35,432 nucleotides of DNA from Nitrospinota bacterium (GTDB lineage Bacteria > UBA8248): the NCBI GenBank assembly GCA_028820795.1, contig JAPPHK010000072.1, positions 1-35,432 on the forward strand, given 5' to 3'. Numbering within the stretch: position 1 is the stretch's first letter; every line of letters starts with the position of its first letter. Made by a program: the position numbers and the translations under genes. Below, one piece after another: positions 7,129-14,333 of this stretch. A model generated the notes under the pieces. That model saw only the letters and a program-made list of their open reading frames with translations. It did not search any database and was not told the origin of the DNA.

Positions 7129-8021
7129 AATGGATCCAACTGATCGGCCCAGGTGAACTACTGGCCATCGCATCTTCCATCACATTCTCCGTGGCGCAAA
7201 CTTTCCTCAGACAAGGAATGAGAAGCGTATCTCCACTGGCCGCCGCCTTGATAGTCAATGGAATCGTAAGCCTGGGCGGTTTCATCCTATCCCTCTTGAA
7301 CGGCACGCTATTCACCTCCAAAGCAGAAACCATTTTTTGGTACGCCGCCGTGGGCCTCGCGGGTCCCACCATAGGCAGATATTTCTACTTGGTGGGAGTC
7401 TCCCGTATCGGCCTCAGCCGCACCGTGCCCATATCCTCGGCGGCCCCGATTTGGGGAACTTTTTTCGCAATCCTTATATTGGGAGAAACGCCGACAACCA
7501 TGGTCGTACTCGGCACCTTGGGTATCGTCATCGGTGTATCCATTCTCGGGATACAAGACGATAAATCGCAATCATTCAAAAGCTGGCTTCAGGGAGCGCT
7601 CATGTTTCCGCTTGTCGCATCACTGGCCTATGCAATTGCACCCATCTTCGCCAAACTCGCATATACGCATCAGATGACGCCAAGCGTCGGCATGGCAGTC
7701 TCTTTCGCCACAGCCAATTGTATTCTTCTGCTCACGAAACCAATCCTCCCCGGCCAAAATGAAATTCGCGGCAAAAAAAGAGGCCTCCTGTGGGTAGGAG
7801 GCGCAGGCGCCATTGGAATCTGCAGTTCCTACATGCTCTGGACAGCCTTTACGATGGCGAGCGTATCCACTGCGCTGCCCTTGAGCCGGATCGCACCGAT
7901 TTGGGTGCTGATTTTGAGCTATTTTTTCCTGGGCAAGCTCGAAACAATCAACCGGAAAACAGTTCTGGCCACGATTTGCGTCGTCGCTGGCGGAGTTCTA
8001 ATCACCGCCTTCAGGAATTAA
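7125..8021 (+). CDS. EamA/DMT-family membrane transporter
   Basis: Inner-membrane permease of 298 aa in the drug/metabolite transporter superfamily. About ten hydrophobic helices form two EamA repeats. The first half ends around LGTLGIVIGVSILGIQ and the second at TICVVAGGVLITAF. Family members export amino acids, metabolites or drugs, or import sugars, and nothing here fixes the substrate. The loop motif SRTVPISSAAPIWGTFFAILILGE recurs in the second half as ALPLSRIAPIWVLILSYFFLGK, showing the internal duplication. Its start overlaps the nth-like stop (ATGA). It converges on the acyl-CoA dehydrogenase 66 bp downstream with no clear terminator between. Confidence 0.88.
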   Translation: MKWIQLIGPGELLAIASSITFSVAQTFLRQGMRSVSPLAAALIVNGIVSLGGFILSLLNGTLFTSKAETIFWYAAVGLAGPTIGRYFYLVGVSRIGLSRTVPISSAAPIWGTFFAILILGETPTTMVVLGTLGIVIGVSILGIQDDKSQSFKSWLQGALMFPLVASLAYAIAPIFAKLAYTHQMTPSVGMAVSFATANCILLLTKPILPGQNEIRGKKRGLLWVGGAGAIGICSSYMLWTAFTMASVSTALPLSRIAPIWVLILSYFFLGKLETINRKTVLATICVVAGGVLITAFRN

Positions 8022-8087
8022 CTCTGAAGAGAAGCAACACTCCAAATTCCTCTTTCGACCTCGAATCTCCAGAGTCTAGGCGAAACC

Positions 8088-9335
8088 CTATCTGCCTGCA
8101 GCCGCCTCGGCCACACGAGGGGAATACACGAGATCATCCACCTGCGGCGGGTCTTCGAGGAAGCCTGCCGCCTTGAGCGTTAAGACATCATTCGTGCCGT
8201 CTGAATGCAGAAAACTCAAGGCATCACGCATGAGTTTCTCGATAGGGTTTTTCCGCATATACCCCGCCGCCCCCCAAAATTCCATCGCCTCCTGGCAAAC
8301 CTGTACGGCGGACTCGGATGCGAATACCTTGCTCAGCATCGCATTTTTTCGGTCCATCTCCTCGAGTTGGGTAGACCACGCCGTACGCCACAAATAAGAT
8401 CGAGAGGCTTCGATTTTCATCGCCATCCGCGCCAGTCTGATTTGCTGAAGCTGATGACCGAGCAAAGGCACGCTGCCCTGGATTCTGGCATGCCCATATT
8501 GCAAAGAGAGATCATACGCGCGTTGCGCGACTCCCAGGACAGTGGCGCCCGCCTGGATGTTGCTCCCGTGTCTGATGAACAGATTCGCCAGCGCCGGCAA
8601 GGCCTGGCCCACTTCCCCGATTTGGTCTTCTTCAGGAACTTCCACATCATGAAACTCCAGCGTGCCGTTCTGAACACACCGCTGGCCAAGTTTGTCCCAC
8701 ACTTCCGTGACTTCAAAACCCTTGGCGTCAGAGGGAACCAAAAAGGCCGTGAGACTGTTCATCATGGGATTGTCTTTATCCGTGCGGGCGGCGATCTGGT
8801 AGACCTTGGCGAGACCTCCATTGGAGATATACCGTTTGGTGCCGTTCAACACCCAGCGGTCTCCTTTTTTTTCCGCATACGTCTGTATTCCGGCGCCGGG
8901 CTGCTGATTCGGCCAGACGTTGTCGCTGCCCGCCATGGGTTCCGTCCAAGCCGTTGCCAGAATGCACTCATCATCATCCATGATTTTGGGGAGCCATCGA
9001 TTTTTCTGCTCATCGTTCGCCATGTTGGCAATCGACGTCATGATCTTCCACGTCTGATCAAAGGCGACGGCGAGTCCCAAATCCCCATATGCCAGCGTCT
9101 CACCCACGATGGCGCAAGAAAGCACGTCGGCGCCTTCGCCTCCATATTCTCTCGGGACAGTAAGCGTCCTGAGGCCGCGCTTCGAGCCTTCTCTGATGAC
9201 TTCCCAGTTAAAGGATTCTTCGGGGTCCTGGATGCGGTCCGCGACCTCCGCAGCGGGGATCATGACTTCGGTGGCGAATCTTTTTGCAATATCTCTGAGT
9301 TCCATTTGCCGGGGGGTGAGCTGGAAATCGACCAT
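8088..9335 (-). CDS. Acyl-CoA dehydrogenase-family flavoprotein with atypical catalytic position
   Basis: FAD-dependent dehydrogenase expected to oxidise an acyl-CoA thioester, 415 aa. The N-terminal helical domain opens with FQLTPRQMELRDIAKRFATE, the middle beta domain carries TAWTEPMAGSD and the C-terminal helical domain carries the dimer/FAD segment MEFWGAAGYMRKNPIEKLMRDA. In most family members the base is Glu in an (Y)EGT motif. Here the segment reads HSDGTND, so Asp379 stands in the Glu position. The alternative Glu site of isovaleryl-CoA dehydrogenase-type enzymes is not obvious either, because that region reads FIRHGSNIQAG. It may use Asp, act on an unusual substrate, or have lost classic activity. 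GGAGG lies at good spacing before the ATG. It is preceded by the VOC gene on the same strand with a 126-bp gap. Confidence 0.9.
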   Translation of the reverse strand: MVDFQLTPRQMELRDIAKRFATEVMIPAAEVADRIQDPEESFNWEVIREGSKRGLRTLTVPREYGGEGADVLSCAIVGETLAYGDLGLAVAFDQTWKIMTSIANMANDEQKNRWLPKIMDDDECILATAWTEPMAGSDNVWPNQQPGAGIQTYAEKKGDRWVLNGTKRYISNGGLAKVYQIAARTDKDNPMMNSLTAFLVPSDAKGFEVTEVWDKLGQRCVQNGTLEFHDVEVPEEDQIGEVGQALPALANLFIRHGSNIQAGATVLGVAQRAYDLSLQYGHARIQGSVPLLGHQLQQIRLARMAMKIEASRSYLWRTAWSTQLEEMDRKNAMLSKVFASESAVQVCQEAMEFWGAAGYMRKNPIEKLMRDALSFLHSDGTNDVLTLKAAGFLEDPPQVDDLVYSPRVAEAAAGR

Positions 9336-9461
9336 CTGCTATATCCTCCAAGAGAAATCGTCATGGCGATTCAAGCGCGATGAAATTACTGCGAACCATC
9401 ATGCCGAGAAAGTTCCGCTGTTGCTCCTCCGTTTTTCCAGTTATCGGGATATGAGCGTATT

Positions 9462-9860
9462 CTAATGGGCTGAGGGATTCTCGCACAACTCGATGCGTAT
9501 GTTCCCCGGTCCCCTGACGTAGGCGATCATCCGCCCACCAATGCCGCGGCGCACGGGCTCCACCATAATTTCCGCCCCTTTTTCTCTCAGCCACTCAACT
9601 GCAGCTTCCACATCCGGAACGCCAAACCCAAAATGGTCCAATCCCTGAACCAGTTCCGGCCCTACGGAATCGGGCGTCTCTTCCGGCCGGATGCCACGAG
9701 CGAATATCATCAAGCGCCCGACCCGAATCGCCGCATTGGGCGAGCCCTTGAAGTCTTCGTCGTAGCGGATAATTTCAGCGTCGAATACATTCTGAAAATA
9801 CTCGGCAAACGCCTTCACGTCCGCACAAACGTAGTGAATATGATCGAAACCGAATTCCAT
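9462..9860 (-). CDS. Glyoxalase/bleomycin-resistance (VOC) superfamily protein
   Basis: Small metalloenzyme-like protein of 132 aa with two beta-alpha-beta-beta-beta modules. Likely metal ligands are His in FDHIHYV near residue 7, His in GLDHFGFGV and Glu in IRIELCE. The last strand RGPGNIRIELCEN is the typical VOC ending. Members include glyoxalase I, methylmalonyl-CoA epimerase and dioxygenases. The adjacent acyl-CoA dehydrogenase makes a CoA-ester epimerase or isomerase conceivable, but this is inference. GAGGAG four to five bases before the ATG is a strong ribosome binding site. It follows the 569-aa gene by 20 bp and is probably co-transcribed with it. Confidence 0.85.
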   Translation of the reverse strand: MEFGFDHIHYVCADVKAFAEYFQNVFDAEIIRYDEDFKGSPNAAIRVGRLMIFARGIRPEETPDSVGPELVQGLDHFGFGVPDVEAAVEWLREKGAEIMVEPVRRGIGGRMIAYVRGPGNIRIELCENPSAH

Positions 9861-9880
9861 GACACTCCTCGAGTTTGAGA

Positions 9881-11590
9881 TTACGGCGTAATGATGATCG
9901 GTGAATCCTCGGGACCGGCGTCTCCCGAAACGCCCCCCTCCCCCGCTTCCTCTTCCCGCGCTTCTCCTTCATTCTCCAGAGATTCGTTGACCTCGTGGAA
10001 AATCCTGTCCAGCGTCATATGGATGGAGTACCGAACCATTTCGACGAATAACGGCGCGGGTTCATCCACAACCGCCCGCATCTCATCCGCCAGCGTCACG
10101 CATTCACGGGCCATCGCCTCATCACCCGCTCGATGGAATATGTACCCGTTGTCCTCCAGTTGCCCCGCAATGCGCTCGCGCAACGCCGCATCCTGAAAAA
10201 GTTCTTTCGCGCCGTTTTCCACTATCTGCTGGAGACGCTCTTCTCTCTGCCTGTCGTCCAGCGCCACCCGACTTTCCATCGATTCCAAAAATTCCTGAAA
10301 ATACGGCGCCACGCGCTCAACGTCCATCGCCCAACCCCAAAACGGCCGGTGGGAGAACATCGTGCGCACTTCCATTCTATTCTCGCCTTCCGTTAGAGAA
10401 TTCGCCAAGGCGCGGACGGGGTGCAGACCTTCCAGGGGATACGCGTCGGCCTCCGACAAGGGATCGAGCATGAGTTTCGCATGCGTAAACCCGCGCGGCA
10501 GCGGCGTTTCCGCCTCTTCGTTTTCGCGTTGGCCACGTTCAAGAAGCCAAAGGGCATACCCGGCGGGCACCTCATACGAAGCCAGAGTGGGGAGTTCCGC
10601 AATACGGCGGAAAACATCGCGCAATTCCTTCGCGCTCATTTCCGCATCGGTGAAATCGACGATTCCCCGTGCCCGATCCAGCCGAGCTTGCACCAGATAC
10701 CTCCCCCGGGGAACCCGGGAACGGGCAAGCCACAACAGCATCTGTCCGCGTCCATCCACGGCGCTCGCCACCGCATGGACGAAATCGGGGTAACCGGCCC
10801 GCTGGGCAGTGCGAACGCCCGTATCGGGCAATTTTTCAATTTCCACGCCTTTGTTTTTCAAACGAAACAAAGCTTTGCGAATTCGCGACGACGTATCTTT
10901 GTCTTTGATGGATTCCGAGAGTTTTTGAAGCGCAACCGCGGCATCCTGCGTAGCCGTCTCCGCCAGGAATTGAATGAAACATGCGGGCGGCACTGATCCT
11001 TCTCGAACCATCGCTTCAGCCAGTATGAGCGATTTTTTTTCGGGAACTTCATCCATATTCTCCAAGCCGTCACGCAACACCACTTCCTGCAAAAAAGAAG
11101 GCAGGTTATTCAATGACGATACGATGGACTTCGCGGAATCAACTGTGAGAAGACTATCTCCTTTGAGTTGCTCGGAAATGTCCCGGGCCTGACTTAAATT
11201 TTCCCCATCGAAACCAGTGGGCAATTCTACTTCCGCATCCAACGCCCGAAGAGTCTCGAAGATCGCAGTGAGTCCCGGTATCGACCAACGCATCGTCCGA
11301 ATGAGAGAAACAAGCTTTTGAACGACAGACGCATCTCCAAGCTCACGTAGAGCGAGGAGCGTGGGAATACGTCCCTCAGGTGTAGTGGAAGATAAATGGT
11401 TCAACACACCCGCGACCCCGGCCTCTCCCATCTCTCTGATTTCATCAAGAAGAGGCGCAGGCGCCATGGCGCCCGGCGGAGCCGGCATCGTAAACGACGC
11501 TTCAAGACCAGCCGCTACGGCGGCGGCCCGATCTAAATCTTCTTTTGAAAAAGTTTTTTTCGAGGCTTTTATCCTCGATTTCTTTGCCAA
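9881..11590 (-). CDS. Unrecognised 569-aa protein with HEAT-like helical N-terminus and acidic tail
   Basis: I do not recognise this protein. After a basic start (MAKKSRIKASKK) residues about 45-110 form short amphipathic helices such as GVAGVLNHLSSTTPEGRIPT and LLALRELGDASVVQKLVSLI. These look like HEAT/armadillo repeats, and similar helical stretches recur to about 270. The middle (RGQMLLWLARSRVPRGRYLV onward, about 285-330) looks like a mixed alpha/beta domain and the C-terminal part is mostly helical. The end is a low-complexity acidic tail (GEAREEEAGEGGVSGDAGPE). There is no signal peptide or membrane helix. TTG at 11590 is supported by AGGAG eight bases upstream. It heads a likely minus-strand operon with the VOC gene and is divergent from the SbcD-like nuclease 159 bp away. 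A scaffolding or protein-binding role is plausible but unproven. Confidence 0.8.
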   Translation of the reverse strand: MAKKSRIKASKKTFSKEDLDRAAAVAAGLEASFTMPAPPGAMAPAPLLDEIREMGEAGVAGVLNHLSSTTPEGRIPTLLALRELGDASVVQKLVSLIRTMRWSIPGLTAIFETLRALDAEVELPTGFDGENLSQARDISEQLKGDSLLTVDSAKSIVSSLNNLPSFLQEVVLRDGLENMDEVPEKKSLILAEAMVREGSVPPACFIQFLAETATQDAAVALQKLSESIKDKDTSSRIRKALFRLKNKGVEIEKLPDTGVRTAQRAGYPDFVHAVASAVDGRGQMLLWLARSRVPRGRYLVQARLDRARGIVDFTDAEMSAKELRDVFRRIAELPTLASYEVPAGYALWLLERGQRENEEAETPLPRGFTHAKLMLDPLSEADAYPLEGLHPVRALANSLTEGENRMEVRTMFSHRPFWGWAMDVERVAPYFQEFLESMESRVALDDRQREERLQQIVENGAKELFQDAALRERIAGQLEDNGYIFHRAGDEAMARECVTLADEMRAVVDEPAPLFVEMVRYSIHMTLDRIFHEVNESLENEGEAREEEAGEGGVSGDAGPEDSPIIITP

Positions 11591-11749
11591 CTCCCATTCT
11601 CCTATGATATCACCTCAAATCTGACATCATCAGGGGGTGCAGCGCGTACTGTCAAGACGATACACTGCCGAGGGTTCCCCTCTTTTCGAATTTAACAATC
11701 ACAACAGATACATGGAAAAATCGTCGATATATTGACCTTGGGAGAGAAT

Positions 11750-12739
11750 GTGAACCTTCGATTTGCCCATTGCGGTGATTTCCATCTCGGATATGACTTC
11801 GGCTACCTTCCGCCTCAAAAGGCTGCCGCGCGTCAAGCCGATCTTCGGGTTGCGTTTTTCCGCACCGTTCGTGAAACACTGAAATGGGACGCACAGGTAT
11901 TCCTTATCTCGGGCGACCTGTTCGACACACCTTATCCAAGTGATCGTGACGTAGAAATCGTCTCAAAGAACCTCTCGCACTTATCCAAAAAAGGGGTGCG
12001 TTGTTTCGCCATACCCGGCAATCATGACCCGATGCACCCAAAATCCGTGTGGAGTCGATCCGAAATTGCAAGATACGCCCATCTTTTCCATGGTGATCTC
12101 GCCGCCGAGTTGGCGCAAGAAAATATCGATGCGCTCAATCTTACGATTGCCGGGATCCCATGGGATAGTAAAGATGCCTTCAGGCCACCTTTAGAAGAAA
12201 TCCTTACGAGGAAACTACATTTGAGCGATAGATCCATCTTGCTTTTTCACGGTTCAGAAGCCGCTCTCGCCTCGGAACATCCTGCATTCAGAGAACATCC
12301 ATTCGAAGCCGATGATTTGAAGCGCCTACCCTTCGGGTACGTCGCCATAGGCCATTACCACAAGCCCATGGACGTCGCCAGGTGGAGCGGCGGCGCAGCA
12401 TGCTACAGTGGGTCACCTGAAGGCTTGCGATTCAGCGATCACAATCTGGGTGAACGCTCCATCGTTTTGGGAGAGTTGGACGAAAGAGGACACTTGGTGC
12501 GACTCGAACGAAAACCCATCAACGCGCGAATCATGAAAACGCTTTCATACTCCGCCGGGGACGGGACCACGGCGGACGACTGGTTTCGGGCCATTGACGA
12601 CATGAGAGATCCGGATACCCTTTTGAGGGTGCGTGTCCCCAAACAAAATGGCACCCAACAAAGGCGGGCGGAAGTTCTCTTGTCCGCGCTATGTAGTGAT
12701 TTTTTCTATCTGGACATCGTTTGGGAATCGCCCTCTTGA
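11750..12739 (+). CDS. SbcD/Mre11-like metallophosphoesterase (predicted DNA repair nuclease)
   Basis: Calcineurin-like phosphoesterase of 329 aa resembling the nuclease subunit of SbcCD/Mre11-Rad50 and Bacillus YhaO. Five metal motifs appear in order: HCGDFHLG, SGDLFDT, IPGNHDP, LLFHGSEA and IGHYHKP, giving the Asp, His and Asn ligands of a two-metal centre. A short C-terminal capping region follows. The track starts at TTG 11732, but GTG 11750 is better placed, with GGGAG five bases upstream and the protein starting directly at MNLRFAHCGDFHLG. No SbcC/Rad50-type ATPase gene is adjacent, so the partner is elsewhere or it acts alone. Its stop overlaps the likely comB start (TTGA), so the two are probably co-translated. 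Confidence 0.88.
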   Translation: MNLRFAHCGDFHLGYDFGYLPPQKAAARQADLRVAFFRTVRETLKWDAQVFLISGDLFDTPYPSDRDVEIVSKNLSHLSKKGVRCFAIPGNHDPMHPKSVWSRSEIARYAHLFHGDLAAELAQENIDALNLTIAGIPWDSKDAFRPPLEEILTRKLHLSDRSILLFHGSEAALASEHPAFREHPFEADDLKRLPFGYVAIGHYHKPMDVARWSGGAACYSGSPEGLRFSDHNLGERSIVLGELDERGHLVRLERKPINARIMKTLSYSAGDGTTADDWFRAIDDMRDPDTLLRVRVPKQNGTQQRRAEVLLSALCSDFFYLDIVWESPS

Positions 12740-13524
12740 GCAGAGACATATGGTGTGACGTCGCTTTTTCCCACCCAGAAATTCCTACAAGACTCAAAGA
12801 TGCGCATCGGGCGCACGGGAATAATGCGCGTAACATCGTGTGCGTCGTGATAGACATCCTGAGAGCCACGACGAACATCGCCATGATTCTGGAAAATGGA
12901 TGCTCCGCGATATATCCGTGCGCGTCTCCCGAAATGGCGCTTGAACTTGCCCAAATACTGCGCCAGCGGCACGGTGCCGAAAAAATCTTCTTAGGCGGAG
13001 AGCAAGACGGCAAGCCCATTGAGGGATTCGACGGGGGGAATTCCCCACTCGAATACACGCGCCGGAGAATCAGCGGGAAAAGCTTGATACTCTCTACGAG
13101 CAACGGAACCAAAACACTTTCTGCCGTAAAGAGTTGCGGAGAAATCTTCACCGCCGCTTTCGTGAACATCACCGCGACTGCCGAACGGGTTGCGTCTATT
13201 CTTCTTGCAAACCCGAATCAATCACTCTTGATCGCCTGTTCAGGCCGCGAAGGAACCTATTGTGAAGAAGATGCCGTAGGGGCAGGAATACTCTTGGATA
13301 TCTTGCAAAAAAATCTAGAGAAACTGGAATTCTCCGACACTGCTCGCGCGGCGCTGCGCATCGCCCACGGCGCCGAAGAAAACCTGGGGAAAATGCTTTT
13401 TCACAGTTGGTGGGGCAGACACTTGTCGTCTCTCGGGCTCGATGAGGACATTTCTTTCTGCGCTCGAAAAGACATCACGAACACCGTTCCCAGACTGGAG
13501 GACGGGATAATTAAGAGTACTTAA
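12736..13524 (+). CDS. comB: ComB-family 2-phosphosulfolactate phosphatase
   Basis: Mg-dependent phosphatase fold known from ComB, which dephosphorylates 2-phosphosulfolactate in coenzyme M or sulfolactate synthesis. Diagnostic segments are VCVVIDILRATTNI, KIFLGGEQDGKPIEGFDGGN, SPLEY and STSNGTKTL, followed by LLIACSGREGTYCEEDAVGAG. The track starts at 12721, but TTG 12736 overlaps the upstream stop as TTGA and has GGGA nine bases before it, giving 262 aa. Many bacteria without coenzyme M carry ComB homologues of unknown role, and no other sulfolactate gene is visible here, so the exact substrate is uncertain. It ends tail-to-tail with tlyA inside the same palindrome. Confidence 0.85.
   Translation: MSRDIWCDVAFSHPEIPTRLKDAHRAHGNNARNIVCVVIDILRATTNIAMILENGCSAIYPCASPEMALELAQILRQRHGAEKIFLGGEQDGKPIEGFDGGNSPLEYTRRRISGKSLILSTSNGTKTLSAVKSCGEIFTAAFVNITATAERVASILLANPNQSLLIACSGREGTYCEEDAVGAGILLDILQKNLEKLEFSDTARAALRIAHGAEENLGKMLFHSWWGRHLSSLGLDEDISFCARKDITNTVPRLEDGIIKST
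13519..13524. other. Palindrome CTTAAG holding both convergent stop codons
   Basis: comB (plus) ends with TAA at 13522-13524 and tlyA (minus) ends with TAA at 13521-13523 read in reverse. Both stops lie in TTAA within the palindrome CTTAAG, leaving no room for a terminator between the genes. Confidence 0.85.
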
Positions 13525-14333
13525 GATTCTGGTTCCTTCGCCAAGACGTTTTCAACCACATCTAGTGACCCCGGAGAATTCACCCCGGGTTTCATATAGA
13601 TAAAGAATTCCCGGTTTCCTTTCGCGCCCGTAATCGCGCTCCGGGAAATACCGTGGGGAGTTAATTTCATCCGAAGCGTTTCATCCCAGATGCGGAGGAG
13701 CACTTCACGATGAAGTTCAGGTTCCCGGACTATGCCTCCCTTCCCGACACGTCCCTTCCCCACCTCGAACTGTGGTTTGATGAGAGCGATTATCTCTCCA
13801 TCATCGTCGAGCAAGTCTTGAACCGGTCCGAGCACCTTCAAGACAGAGATGAAAGAAACGTCGACGACACATAAGCTCGGCCTTTCCTCCCCCGCCAGCG
13901 TTTGAAAAATTTCGGGCGTCAGATGCCTGGCGTTCACACCCTCCAGAAGAGTGATCCTTGAATCATTCCTCAGTTTCCAGTCAATCAAACCCTTGCCCAC
14001 GTCCACCGACGCAACACGACGCGCCCCACGGGTGAGCAGCACATCGGTAAACCCGCCTGTCGATGCGCCGATATCCAAGCAGTATTTATCCAGTGGAACA
14101 ACACCAAAATCATCCAGCGCCCTTTCGAGCTTAAGCCCCCCCCGGCTCACATAGGGACGAGAAATTTCTCTGAGGGTGATTGTTGCGTCTTCAGGAAATG
14201 AAAAACCCGCCTTCGTGGCGGGTTTGCCGTCTACACTCACGAGTCCGGCTAAAATCAGGCTGCGCGCACGCTCCCGGCTTGGGGCCAGCGCACGTTCTAC
14301 GAGTAATTTATCGAGCCTCTGTTTTCTTGCCAT
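13521..14333 (-). CDS. tlyA: TlyA-family rRNA 2'-O-methyltransferase (S4 domain plus FtsJ-like)
   Basis: Predicted ribose methyltransferase acting on rRNA (TlyA methylates 16S C1409 and 23S C1920 in mycobacteria), about 270 aa. The N-terminal S4 RNA-binding domain is RLDKLLVERALAPSRERARS with VSVDGKPATKAG. The Rossmann methyltransferase begins at SRGGLKLERAL, with SAM motif LDIGASTGGFTDVLL and the acidic VDVGKG. Catalytic-region segments are VVDVSFISV and LIKPQFEVG. The track starts at 14366. I choose Met 14333 (MARKQRLDKLL), the family start, which overlaps the dxs 3' end by 26 bases. It is the last gene of the isoprenoid operon. TlyA is often annotated hemolysin, but the methyltransferase role is better supported. 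Confidence 0.93.
   Translation of the reverse strand: MARKQRLDKLLVERALAPSRERARSLILAGLVSVDGKPATKAGFSFPEDATITLREISRPYVSRGGLKLERALDDFGVVPLDKYCLDIGASTGGFTDVLLTRGARRVASVDVGKGLIDWKLRNDSRITLLEGVNARHLTPEIFQTLAGEERPSLCVVDVSFISVLKVLGPVQDLLDDDGEIIALIKPQFEVGKGRVGKGGIVREPELHREVLLRIWDETLRMKLTPHGISRSAITGAKGNREFFIYMKPGVNSPGSLDVVENVLAKEPES

Noticed and set aside
9361-9594. 77-aa minus-strand ORF between the VOC and acyl-CoA dehydrogenase genes
   Set aside because: Most of it overlaps the VOC gene in another frame, and it has no domain or ribosome binding site.
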